A stretch of 26,578 nt of DNA from assembly GCA_045123575.1 (NCBI GenBank), contig JBGVKG010000069.1, positions 1 through 26,578 on the forward strand. Reading direction: 5' to 3'. Position numbers and translations under genes: made by a program. This document shows, piece by piece, positions 15,734 to 22,871 of this stretch (position 1 is the first letter of the stretch; each line of letters starts with the position of its first letter). A model generated the notes under the pieces. It was given only the letters and a program-made list of their open reading frames with translations, was not told where the DNA came from and did not search any database. This DNA is from SVEL01 sp045123575 (GTDB lineage Bacteria > Bacillota > Clostridia > Lachnospirales > Lachnospiraceae).

Positions 15734-16726
15734 CTAGTTGCTGCTTCTCTCACTTAAAAATTCTATAAACTTTCCAGTACCGATAGCAACTGCTGTCATA
15801 GGATCTTCCGCAGTCATTGTGTTGATACCAGTCTTGTCCTCGATAAGGTCCTCAAGTCCCTGAAGTAAGCTTCCGCCACCTGTAAGCACGATACCTCTGT
15901 CGGCGATATCTGCTGCAAGCTCTGGTGGAGTCTTCTCAAGTACGCTGTGAACAGCTTCAACTATCTGCGATGTAATCTCGCGAAGCGCTTCCTCTGTCTC
16001 CTCAGATGTAACTGTGATAGTTCTAGGAAGACCTGTTACAAGGTTACGTCCACGAACGTCCATAGATGCAACTTCTGCTCTAGGGAATGCCGCACCTATC
16101 TTTATCTTGATTTCCTCTGCTGTTCTCTCACCTATAAGAAGGTTATGCTTCTTTCTCATATAACGAACGATAGCCTCGTCGAAATCGTCACCTGCAACCT
16201 TGATAGAAGTGCTCACTACTGTTCCACCAAGAGAGATAACTGCGATATCCGTTGTACCACCACCGATATCTACTATCATATTTCCACATGGCTTAGCTAT
16301 ATCGATACCCGCACCTATAGCTGCTGCTATTGGCTCCTCGATGATAGCTACTTCTCTAGCGCCTGCCTGGTATGTTGCATCCTCAACAGCCTTCTTCTCA
16401 ACTTCTGTAACACCACTAGGTACACATACGCTGATACGTGGCTTTCTGATCATTCTTCTACCGATAGCCTTTGTGATAAAGTGCTTAAGCATCTTCTCTG
16501 TAACTGTGTAATCTGAGATAACACCCTGACGAAGTGGTCTAACTGCTACGATATTACCAGGTGTTCTACCGATCATAAGTCTAGCTTCCTCGCCGATAGC
16601 CTTTATCTTATTTGTATCTCTATCAAATGCAACTACTGAAGGCTCTTTTAATACAACGCCTTTTCCCTTAATATAGACAAGAATACTTGCTGTTCCCAAG
16701 TCAATTCCGATATCTGTTGTTACCAT
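15734..16726 (-). CDS. mbl: Actin-like cell-shape protein MreB/Mbl
   Basis: MreB proteins form membrane-associated filaments that guide cell-wall synthesis in rod-shaped cells. The 330-residue protein has the actin-fold phosphate-1 motif DIGIDLGTASILVYIKGKG and the IVDIGGGTTDIAVISLGGTV phosphate-2 block near residues 155-175. The adenosine motif is GIVLTGGGSLLQGLEDLIED near 285-305. Position before flgF-flgG matches B. subtilis mbl, so I use that symbol, but MreB and Mbl cannot be told apart by eye. Start ATG 16726 has AAAGGAG seven bases upstream. The frame is open to 16813, but that tail has no support. Confidence 0.93.
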   Translation of the reverse strand: MVTTDIGIDLGTASILVYIKGKGVVLKEPSVVAFDRDTNKIKAIGEEARLMIGRTPGNIVAVRPLRQGVISDYTVTEKMLKHFITKAIGRRMIRKPRISVCVPSGVTEVEKKAVEDATYQAGAREVAIIEEPIAAAIGAGIDIAKPCGNMIVDIGGGTTDIAVISLGGTVVSTSIKVAGDDFDEAIVRYMRKKHNLLIGERTAEEIKIKIGAAFPRAEVASMDVRGRNLVTGLPRTITVTSEETEEALREITSQIVEAVHSVLEKTPPELAADIADRGIVLTGGGSLLQGLEDLIEDKTGINTMTAEDPMTAVAIGTGKFIEFLSERSSN

Positions 16727-16825
16727 AGTTATGCTCCTTTCAAACTCTTTTATTAACCAATAAATGACACCAAAAATGTCAAAATCTACCTGTAAACTAG
16801 CCCAATGACGCACTGGACTTATTTT

Positions 16826-16831
16826 ATTATA
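16826..16831 (-). promoter_or_regulatory. -10 element (TATAAT) upstream of mbl
   Basis: A perfect TATAAT on the minus strand lies about 100 bases before the mbl start. No good -35 box is visible at standard spacing. Between it and the gene is a short dyad TGACA-N7-TGTCA (16765-16781). Confidence 0.35.
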
Positions 16832-16888
16832 TACAATAAATAAAAAATATGAAAGAACTTTTTATGGAAATTTTCGGTTTCTGTATAT

Positions 16889-16916
16889 TTATCGACTAAA
16901 TGAAGATTTTTCTTTA
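16889..16916 (-). promoter_or_regulatory. Possible sigma-28 promoter upstream of mbl-flgF-flgG-flgJ
   Basis: The minus strand reads TAAAGAAA, 12 bases, then GTCGATAA. The -10 matches 7 of 8 positions, but the spacer is one base longer than the usual 11. The -35 side is identical over ten bases (TAAAGAAAAA) to that of the flgM promoter. It could place the rod genes and the actin homologue partly under flagellar control. Confidence 0.45.
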
Positions 16917-17020
16917 GAATTCTTGTGAAAATTGAACTGAAATTTGAACTGCTAATTTTTGGTTACTAGTTAAAAAATATTTTTTCAAACTTAATAATTC
17001 CTTCACTTTTAAAACACATT

Positions 17021-17049
17021 TTGTACACAATTGCACATTATATTATAAC
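17021..17049 (+). promoter_or_regulatory. Plus-strand promoter upstream of the hairpin cluster
   Basis: TTGTAC (17021-17026) and TATAAC (17044-17049) are separated by exactly 17 bases. Transcription would start near 17,056, inside a dyad CATACTAT-t-CGT-aac-ACG-ATAGTATG (17050-17075), which could be an operator. No protein gene follows on the plus strand before the terminator at 17229-17264. Confidence 0.45.
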
Positions 17050-17055
17050 CATACT

Positions 17056-17267
17056 ATTCGTAACACGATAGTATGCAACTTAACATTTTCATAACTCTGC
17101 ATGACAGTCTTGACTGTCATGCCCCCCGATTAGATCTCACAGCTTTGGTTGTGCAAGCTGTGATTCATATATAGGATTCTACAGGAATCCACGTTTTTCA
17201 TTCTTCATATCCACTCCTTTTAAAAAGGAAAAAATCGGCTCCCTTGGCGGGGAGCTGATTTTTGTTT
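17056..17267 (+). ncRNA. Candidate small RNA of about 210 nt with stacked hairpins
   Basis: Downstream of the plus-strand promoter lie three perfect hairpins and a terminator. The first is GCATGACAGT-CTTG-ACTGTCATGC (17099-17122), the second TCACAGCTT-N9-AAGCTGTGA (17137-17163), and the third GGATTC-N5-GAATCC (17174-17190). The terminator ends in GATTTTTGTTTT. Unpaired C-rich runs (CCCCCC after the first hairpin, CCACTCC before the terminator) resemble the anti-Shine-Dalgarno loops of Firmicute sRNAs. No known RNA family was recognised. Transcription from the other strand is also possible. Confidence 0.4.
17229..17264. terminator. Strong bidirectional terminator
   Basis: A near-perfect stem of about 14 pairs carries AAAAATC and GATTTTT flanks around GGCTCCC/GGGGAGCT. 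It gives a U-run in both directions: GATTTTTGTTTTCC on plus, and GATTTTTTCCTTTTT on minus. On the minus strand it ends the recombinase transcript. On the plus strand it ends the candidate small RNA. Confidence 0.85.
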
Positions 17268-17326
17268 TCCTACTCTTATATTTTCCTACACTTACATTTA
17301 ATATTTATAATTTATAGAAATAAGTT

Positions 17327-17482
17327 TTAATTCTTATGTAAGTATCTATCCTTGGTCGCCATGCCACCTCTTATATGCCTCTCTGCCTTGTTCATATCTA
17401 GAACTTTTCGCGCCTGGGCTGCTAGAGATGGATGGATGCGTTCTAGCCTGTCGGCTACGTCTTTATGTATGGTTGTGGGCAT
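17327..17482 (-). CDS. Small protein of 51 residues overlapping the recombinase end
   Basis: From ATG 17482 a 51-codon frame runs to TAA at 17327. It is charged and well composed, with NKAERHIRGGMATKDRYLHK at residues 31-50. The HIRGGxATK pattern is one I associate with small proteins of Firmicute mobile elements, without a known function. It overlaps the last 20 bases of the recombinase gene in another frame and has no clear ribosome site, so it may depend on coupling. An internal Met at residue 30 is an alternative start. Confidence 0.5.
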   Translation of the reverse strand: MPTTIHKDVADRLERIHPSLAAQARKVLDMNKAERHIRGGMATKDRYLHKN

Positions 17483-19136
17483 TTGGAATGGTTTTTGTTG
17501 CGTCCGTTTTTTTCTTTGTATTCTTGGTTTTAGCTGGTTTCTGACTATCTTCTAGATGTTCCGTAGTATTGGCATCTCCTGTAATACCTGCTATATAATC
17601 TTCATTTTCTGTTCCTTCAATAAGTACAGTTTCATCTAGTCCTAAGTCACCAATAAGACGCAAATAAATATCTACATTGCCATCCTTGTCCACTTCGATT
17701 TTATTGATAAGACGCTTCAACTGTGTATTGGTCATTTCATGAACATCTGTGATATCTTCCATCTCTTTGAAGGTGCTGTTTAGAATCGCTTCTAACTGCT
17801 CTCCCTTTGTCAGATTGTAAGATACCATTTTCAGTCCATTTTCCAATCTATCAATTTCTTTTCTCATTCCACCGATTTTCTCATTTAATTCCTCTCTAGA
17901 AATCAAATCATCGGTATACATATCCATATATTTTTCACGCGCCTTACGAAGTCGATTTAACTCTGCAGTTAATTCCTTTTCATATTCCACATTTTCGTCT
18001 TTTGCTTTATAAACACGCTGGAACTCTTTGATCACATGGTCGATTACTTTTTTCTTTTTGCTGAGCACATCCTGGAAGTACTCCTGCAATACTTGGATTA
18101 ATTCTTCCTCATCTACCGTGATTGCATTCGGGCAACTATCTGCACCACGTCCATTGTGACCAGAACAAACCCAACGGATATAAGTATTCTTGTACTGGCG
18201 AACTGTTCTGCGGAAAGACCAACCACAATCCTTACATTTAATCAATGTTGAGAATAAATGCTTGTTGCTCTGACGTTCATGAGTCATCTTAAATGAATCG
18301 TGACGACCTTTCAAAATCTCCTGTGCTCTGTCAAAGGTTTCATCATCAATAATACGAAGTTCCGAACGAATCGTTACTAACCACTCCGATTCATCTTTTT
18401 CTTTTCTCTGTCCTGTAAGGAAATCCGAAACTTCCTCTTTCCCATTGATAATCTTTCCAGTGTATATCTCATTGGTCAGAATACGGCATACGGAATTCTG
18501 ACTCCAATTGTTTCCACGCTTGGTTTTTACGCCTCGTTCATTTAACATATTGGCAATCTTCGCACCACCAAAGCCTTCTTCTGTATACCATTTGTACATC
18601 TGTCGGATAACCTTTGCTTCCTCTTCATTGATGGATAGATTGAAATAGTCACCAATGGTTTTATCGTAACCATAAACAATGTTTGGAACTCGACCTTTTT
18701 CCGCATTCATCTTCTTGCCAAATTTGATACGCTTAGAAGTGTTGGCACTCTCTTCTTGAGCCAATGCACCAAAGATAGTCAATACAAATTCAGAGTTACC
18801 CATACTTGTCATATTTGCAGTAAGAAACTGAGTCTCGATACCAAGTGCTTTCAACTTACGAACACTCTGTAACAAGTCAACTGTGTTTCTGGCAAAACGG
18901 GAAATATCTTTTACCACAACCATATCAAATAAGCCTTTTTCAGCATCTGCAAGCATACGTTGGAATTCTTTACGGTTCTTGATTTTGGTTCCAGAAATAC
19001 CTTCGTCTGCATATAATTTAATAAGGTTGTCCCCTGTACGTTTTGTATATTCTAAGAAAAACTCTTTCTGAGTCTCTAAACTATTGAGTTGGTCTTCTTT
19101 ATCTGTGGAAACTCGACAATATGCTGCTATGTTCAT
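17463..19136 (-). CDS. Large serine recombinase (site-specific integrase)
   Basis: This enzyme inserts and excises mobile elements by double-strand cleavage through a phosphoserine link. The 557 residues show the resolvase-type catalytic domain with AAYCRVSTDKEDQ (Ser10, Arg8). YADEGISGTKIKNRKEF and DISRFARN (Arg80, Arg83) follow. The recombinase domain covers about 160-270, a zinc ribbon has Cys301, Cys304, Cys324 and Cys335, and a coiled coil covers about 365-440. Every expected catalytic residue I can check is present. AAAGGTGG precedes ATG 19136. It is the main evidence that the accessory region is an integrated element, and its target site is not evident. It resembles the Tn4451/Tn5397 TndX group. 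Confidence 0.95.
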   Translation of the reverse strand: MNIAAYCRVSTDKEDQLNSLETQKEFFLEYTKRTGDNLIKLYADEGISGTKIKNRKEFQRMLADAEKGLFDMVVVKDISRFARNTVDLLQSVRKLKALGIETQFLTANMTSMGNSEFVLTIFGALAQEESANTSKRIKFGKKMNAEKGRVPNIVYGYDKTIGDYFNLSINEEEAKVIRQMYKWYTEEGFGGAKIANMLNERGVKTKRGNNWSQNSVCRILTNEIYTGKIINGKEEVSDFLTGQRKEKDESEWLVTIRSELRIIDDETFDRAQEILKGRHDSFKMTHERQSNKHLFSTLIKCKDCGWSFRRTVRQYKNTYIRWVCSGHNGRGADSCPNAITVDEEELIQVLQEYFQDVLSKKKKVIDHVIKEFQRVYKAKDENVEYEKELTAELNRLRKAREKYMDMYTDDLISREELNEKIGGMRKEIDRLENGLKMVSYNLTKGEQLEAILNSTFKEMEDITDVHEMTNTQLKRLINKIEVDKDGNVDIYLRLIGDLGLDETVLIEGTENEDYIAGITGDANTTEHLEDSQKPAKTKNTKKKTDATKTIPNAHNHT

Positions 19137-19185
19137 GTTTAACCACCTTTCTGCTAGAGTTTGTACTATAAAACTCCTTACACAA

Positions 19186-19512
19186 CTACTGCTTTTTTAA
19201 TGTTTCAATATACTCTTTGGATTTTTCATTCCATTCTTCTTTTGTAACCCATTCAAACGCAGTTGTTACATATGGCTGATTAATCCAATCAATATATTTA
19301 CATGCCATCTCAAAACTGTTTTCTATTTCTACATTATCAACTTTTATAAAATCACAAAATTCATCATATATAACAGGATCAGCTGAGCCTATACCTTCAA
19401 AAGTAAACGGAGACATGCTACTCAAAAACATCCCCAATTCCTCACCTTGATTTTGATCCCAATAATAATCTAATACATAAAATATCATTGTAAATAATTC
19501 AAATCTGTTCAT
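19186..19512 (-). CDS. Putative immunity protein of the toxin cassette
   Basis: This is a 108-residue acidic protein without signal or membrane segments, starting MNRFELFTMIFYVLDYYWDQ and rich in Asp, Glu and aromatic residues. I do not recognise its family. It is called an immunity protein because it directly follows a polymorphic-toxin-like gene. Its ribosome site GGAAGGAG is formed by the last codons of that gene, with only 1 base between stop and start. That arrangement ensures that antidote is made with toxin. The acidic surface would suit binding a basic nuclease. Confidence 0.5.
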   Translation of the reverse strand: MNRFELFTMIFYVLDYYWDQNQGEELGMFLSSMSPFTFEGIGSADPVIYDEFCDFIKVDNVEIENSFEMACKYIDWINQPYVTTAFEWVTKEEWNEKSKEYIETLKKQ

Positions 19513-19513
19513 A

Positions 19514-19885
19514 TTACTCCTTCCATGGATTTCTATTCAATCCCGTCTTACTATCCCACTTTATTGGACTTGCATTTCGTCCACCTTCATTAATTGTTTG
19601 ATTCATATGTCTTACCCAATCTTGAGTTCCGTTAGCATTATTTCGAACATGCCACTCATTTCCATACTTATCTTTCCCCATATGAAACTCCATATCATTT
19701 GCCAACTCTACAAGCATTTTTCTATTTTCCTTTGTATCTGGGAGATGCCCTTTTCTGTTTCCAAATATATGTTTTAATTGAGCCTCACCATCAGGAAGTT
19801 TTACATCTCCTTTTAGTGCGTCTGGAATATTATCTGGATTGTCTCCATATGTACCTTTATATAAATCACTCTGTCCAGCTCCCAT
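19514..19885 (-). CDS. Polymorphic-toxin-like C-terminal domain without delivery module
   Basis: The 123-residue protein has a glycine-rich opening, MGAGQSDLYKGTYGD, of the kind found as a linker in large secreted toxins. A compact domain follows with QLKHIFGNRKGHLPDTKENR (37-55), DKYGNEWHVR (72-81) and GTQDWVRHMNQTINEGG (86-102). The His, Arg, Lys and Asp spread suggests a nuclease. I recall similar domains at the tips of polymorphic toxins, perhaps of the type called toxin 33, but cannot verify this. No signal peptide, LXG, YD or other delivery region is present, so it may be an orphan tip or act inside the cell. It starts one base after the DUF4417 stop. Confidence 0.55.
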   Translation of the reverse strand: MGAGQSDLYKGTYGDNPDNIPDALKGDVKLPDGEAQLKHIFGNRKGHLPDTKENRKMLVELANDMEFHMGKDKYGNEWHVRNNANGTQDWVRHMNQTINEGGRNASPIKWDSKTGLNRNPWKE

Positions 19886-19886
19886 C

Positions 19887-20603
19887 TTAATCCTCTCTCA
19901 TTCTACTTGCCCAGTCCTGATATTCGACGAACTTAGTATCTGGATACTCTGCTTTCCATTCTTCCGGGAGTTTGCTATATACCAATACAACCTCCGGTTC
20001 CAATGTTTCCATCATCGCATCAAATCCTTCTTTAAAATAGTATCTGTTCACTTTGTTCTTTAACTGTCCATACGAACCGATTGAAACAATACTATGCTTT
20101 TCAATTCCAAGAAAAGCCACCTTTTCCGGCAAGAATTTTGTAGTATAGGTTCTTTCGTCACCCCATCTTACATTAGGAATCACATAAACACCGTTTTTCT
20201 GAAAGCAGTAACCTATTGCTCTACTCCTGTAAATATTCGTTATCTGTGCAGCCAGTGGCATATCCCGATAGACAGAACAGTCTGGTGTAATAAAACCTTG
20301 ATATTGTTTTAAAAGTGCAATATACTCATCCGGATTCACTAAAATATCTTTAAATTCTTTATCATTTTCATATTCGCATACTGCAAATTTTTTCTTATCC
20401 GCTTTATCCATTTTACTGAATGGAACCAAATTATCCGGGATAATAATTTTCTTTGGTTTCTTGATAATAGGCATTTCAAAAATACCATCAAAAGTGGCTC
20501 CCTTAACAAATTCAGGATTACATCCGTCTGTTATGGATGCTGCATTTCTTGCTGCACTATCCACAACACTTTTCTTTTTTGTTTTCCTTTTTCTCGTAGC
20601 CAT
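19887..20603 (-). CDS. DUF4417-family protein
   Basis: The 238-residue protein has a Lys/Arg-rich N-terminus (RKRKTKKKSVVDSAAR). A DUF4417-type domain follows: LVPFSKMDKADKKKFAVCEY, ITPDCSVYRDMPLAAQITNI with YRSRAIGYC after it, then NGVYVIPNVRWGDERTYTTK and a VLVYSKLP strand. The family is frequent in phages and integrative elements and its function is not known. Start ATG 20603 has AAAGG about ten bases upstream. The Met at 20612 would sit one base from the same box. It opens a three-gene unit with the toxin-like and immunity-like genes. Confidence 0.75.
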   Translation of the reverse strand: MATRKRKTKKKSVVDSAARNAASITDGCNPEFVKGATFDGIFEMPIIKKPKKIIIPDNLVPFSKMDKADKKKFAVCEYENDKEFKDILVNPDEYIALLKQYQGFITPDCSVYRDMPLAAQITNIYRSRAIGYCFQKNGVYVIPNVRWGDERTYTTKFLPEKVAFLGIEKHSIVSIGSYGQLKNKVNRYYFKEGFDAMMETLEPEVVLVYSKLPEEWKAEYPDTKFVEYQDWASRMRED

Positions 20604-20648
20604 AGTTTTCATACCTTTCTGTTAATGATATTACGTTCTGTAACAACT

Positions 20649-20676
20649 ATTATAGCTTATTTTAATAAAAAAACAA
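20649..20676 (-). promoter_or_regulatory. Promoter of the DUF4417-toxin-immunity unit
   Basis: On the minus strand TTGTTT and a perfect TATAAT are separated by 16 bases, about 45 bases before the DUF4417 start. The -35 box overlaps the T-run of the terminator at 20674-20707, so the unit starts immediately after an insulating terminator. Confidence 0.5.
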
Positions 20677-20707
20677 GGCACTATTGATTTCACCCAATAA
20701 TACCTTG
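20674..20707 (-). terminator. Rho-independent terminator upstream of the DUF4417 unit
   Basis: CAAGG-N3-TATTG pairs with CAATA-N3-CCTTG around an eight-base loop. On the minus strand TTTTTTTATT follows. It should stop transcripts coming from the AlbA_2 gene and the iteron region. Confidence 0.7.
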
Positions 20708-20710
20708 CTA

Positions 20711-20773
20711 ATACATCAACTATTCAACTAAATATATCAACTAATCAACTAGATACATCAACTACTTTATTCA
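20711..20773. repeat. Three tandem 21-bp repeats
   Basis: The units at 20711-20731, 20732-20752 and 20753-20773 follow the pattern ATAYATCAACTA-N-TCAACTA-R, with the third diverged in its second half. The core AATACATCAA at 20710-20719 recurs inverted as TTGATGTATT at 20781-20790. Two helical turns per unit would place bound proteins on one face of the DNA. Confidence 0.7.
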
Positions 20774-20842
20774 AATTCAATTGATGTATTGAGTGTTGTT
20801 CACATAATTCGATGCAACTATCGAATCACACCTTGTATAATG

Positions 20843-20886
20843 CTCAGTTACCTCTTGGTTAAACCTTGGTTAATTCTTGGTTACAT
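20843..20886. repeat. Iteron array 1: three 11-bp units plus a degenerate fourth
   Basis: The units are CTTGGTTAAAC, CTTGGTTAATT and CTTGGTTACAT at 20854-20886, preceded by CTCAGTTACCT at 20843-20853. The 11-bp spacing is about one helical turn. The 34 bases 20853-20886 recur exactly at 20986-21019. Confidence 0.8.
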
Positions 20887-20985
20887 ATTATCCGAGCCTT
20901 GTTTTTTAATCGACAACTCTAACAAAAAAACCAACAGAGATTTTATAAAACCTACCATTTCACTATAATTTATAGAATAATTTTG

Positions 20986-21019
20986 TCTTGGTTAAACCTT
21001 GGTTAATTCTTGGTTACAT
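20986..21019. repeat. Iteron array 2: exact copy of array 1
   Basis: A perfect 34-base copy of 20853-20886 lies 133 bases further along, again three 11-bp CTTGGTTANNN units. It ends 22 bases from the AlbA_2 stop codon. The sequence between the copies is unrelated, so only the protein-binding-type units are conserved. Confidence 0.8.
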
Positions 21020-21041
21020 CCACCCAGAATATTCATAAAAG

Positions 21042-22757
21042 CTATTTCTTAAGTATCCAATTTGATTTTTGTTGATTCATTGAATCTGTATCAATAATCT
21101 CTTTTCTTTTCATAGAAGTAAGCAAATTATGAATTTTATTCTCTTTCTGCTTATCACTCAATACATCTGGCAATTTATCCCAAAGTAATTCACGAATTTC
21201 TTTCTTAGATGCCTTCTCATATTTTTTTAGATATTCTACAATCAAATCCTTATAGTATTTATCATCAAATCCTTTGTTTTTAATATATCCTGCACTATCA
21301 GAAATACTCTTCGCTGCAGATGCAGATAAATATAAACTGCCAACTCGGCCTTCAACCAATTTTAAAGTTCTTAGCTTGTCGATATCTTCTTTTTGCATCG
21401 TAAATCCCTTCTGTACTCGGTCTAACAAAAACACCGTATGCAAATCCAATTCTGGATGATCATACAAGATATGCATGTAGTTGTCGTCTAATGTTTTTCC
21501 GTATACAGTTACTTCTACTTGTGTTCCCGCTGCTACATTATAGTCTGGCATTGGGAAATACTTCGCTTTCTGAATATTGTATGCTCTACGAATTCCAAGT
21601 GTAGCAGTATCAATCATATGAAATGCCACCATTGACTCTGCTAATAACTGATTCCTGTAAAACGGAGGATTATAACTTACTTCCAAAACATTTTCTATTC
21701 TTTGCGGAATAAAATCGCCTGGATTGGTAAACTTAATCTTATCTTCAAATTCATTTACATATATCCTTCCGCCTAATTGATAATTGGTGTGCGCAATACA
21801 GTTATTTAATAACTCTCGAATCAGCCAACTATTATATTGTTCCGTTTCCATAGGAAACAATGTTAATTGATTAGGCATATATCTATAAGTTAAATTTCGC
21901 ACCTTTGCAAATACCTTGTCGACCACATTAATAAATGGAATTTTGAATATTGCATAATCTTTATCGATTCCATCTGCACCATATAATCTCCACATAATAC
22001 TTGGTGCAGATTGAAACAAATAATCATAATCTGAATTTCCCAGAAGCAACATACCTGCATGCGTAATTCGTCCATCCAACATCAGCTTTACTTTTGTAAG
22101 AAACTGTTCATCTGTCATCGCATCAACTTCTTCTACAATATGCTCCTGATTCATCTTTTCCTTATATTTTTCTCTTGCTAACGCTATTGCATTTTTATCT
22201 AAATGCTCTATAGTTGCTTTCTCAAGAATTTGTTTCGACCAATCTTTTCTTTCTTGAGAACGAATCGCATCTATCTTGTACTGTTTCAAAGGTACAAGAC
22301 TTTCTCCAGCGCGCTCGTAGTAATTCGTCTTCCAATCCGTCGGAATTCCTGTCGCAGCTGCAGGTATTTTAAACATAAGTACACGATATTCCTTCTCTTC
22401 TACTTTAGGAAAAATTTCAATGATATCGTAAAAGGTCATACCATTAGTGGTGTCTTTTGCAATTTCATACTTGAATTTCTCAAGCAAACTTCTATCGCCC
22501 TTTTTATAAGCAGTTCCTACAATATGTTTAACCTTATCTTTCTCACTAACACCAAAGATAAGCCATCCATACTGTTGTTGTCTAAGATTTGCCTCATTAC
22601 TTATGGCTGAAAAGTAACGTCCAATTTTATCTGTATCGTACCCACCTTTTGCTTCTTTGAATTCAACCACTTCGTGTTCCCAGCGTTCCATAAGATTTTC
22701 AAGTATTTCGTAATATTCAATATCTTTTACAGATTTTTCATAATCAAAAAATCGCAT
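21042..22757 (-). CDS. AlbA_2 (Schlafen-type) domain / GHKL ATPase-like protein
   Basis: The 571-residue protein has an N-terminal AlbA_2 domain with HEVVEFKEAKG (29-39) and IGRYFSAISNEANLRQQQYG (45-64), continued by WLIFGVSE. The later part has a GHKL-type ATP-binding signature: RELLNNCIAHTNY (314-326, with Glu315 and Asn319) and FTNPGDF (343-349). A winged-helix-like tail follows. Such proteins are often annotated as RecG-like or RNA-binding regulators. Some are transcription factors and some sit in defence loci. I start at ATG 22757, because the upstream GTG 22778 has no spaced ribosome site. Iteron arrays lie just past its 3' end and a TOTE-like remnant upstream. Confidence 0.85.
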   Translation of the reverse strand: MRFFDYEKSVKDIEYYEILENLMERWEHEVVEFKEAKGGYDTDKIGRYFSAISNEANLRQQQYGWLIFGVSEKDKVKHIVGTAYKKGDRSLLEKFKYEIAKDTTNGMTFYDIIEIFPKVEEKEYRVLMFKIPAAATGIPTDWKTNYYERAGESLVPLKQYKIDAIRSQERKDWSKQILEKATIEHLDKNAIALAREKYKEKMNQEHIVEEVDAMTDEQFLTKVKLMLDGRITHAGMLLLGNSDYDYLFQSAPSIMWRLYGADGIDKDYAIFKIPFINVVDKVFAKVRNLTYRYMPNQLTLFPMETEQYNSWLIRELLNNCIAHTNYQLGGRIYVNEFEDKIKFTNPGDFIPQRIENVLEVSYNPPFYRNQLLAESMVAFHMIDTATLGIRRAYNIQKAKYFPMPDYNVAAGTQVEVTVYGKTLDDNYMHILYDHPELDLHTVFLLDRVQKGFTMQKEDIDKLRTLKLVEGRVGSLYLSASAAKSISDSAGYIKNKGFDDKYYKDLIVEYLKKYEKASKKEIRELLWDKLPDVLSDKQKENKIHNLLTSMKRKEIIDTDSMNQQKSNWILKK

Positions 22758-22802
22758 CCATTCACCTACCTTCTTCACCTCATATTTTATATCGACTTAA
22801 TT

Positions 22803-22833
22803 ATTATACCACTTTTCTTTGACTCCGTGTAAA
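22803..22833 (-). promoter_or_regulatory. Extended -10 promoter of the AlbA_2 gene
   Basis: The minus strand carries TGGTATAAT, an extended -10 box. TTTACA lies 19 bases before the TATAAT. It is 46 bases upstream of ATG 22757 and after the helicase stop, so the AlbA_2 gene can be transcribed apart from the broken primase-helicase. Confidence 0.5.
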
Positions 22834-22871
22834 TATCTTTAATATGTTTTATCATATTACTACCGCAAATT

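Larger units (their letters stand above)
16727..17326. other. 600-base gene-free stretch between mbl and the accessory region
   Basis: Nearest mbl it holds a TATAAT box and a possible sigma-28 promoter, both on the minus strand. From about 17,020 it holds a plus-strand promoter, four further dyads and a bidirectional terminator. No ORF with coding character was found. A nine-codon frame (MKNEKRGFL) on the minus strand near 17,180-17,210 has an AAAGGAG box, but it is too short to call. This stretch is the likely edge of the inserted element. Confidence 0.5.
20604..21041. other. 438-base gene-free regulatory stretch with repeats
   Basis: It lies between the 3' end of the AlbA_2 gene and the DUF4417 start. 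It holds the DUF4417 promoter, a terminator, three 21-bp tandem units, a distant inverted copy of their core, and two arrays of 11-bp iterons. No ORF with coding character was seen on either strand. The density of repeats is the highest in the window. Confidence 0.6.

Noticed and set aside
15947..16516. Plus-strand ORF of 189 codons inside mbl
   Set aside because: It is antisense to a highly conserved MreB/Mbl gene, is full of Cys, Tyr and Ser runs from the complementary codons, and has no ribosome site.
20711..20773. CRISPR array
   Set aside because: The 21-bp units are directly abutting with no unique spacers, and there are no cas genes.
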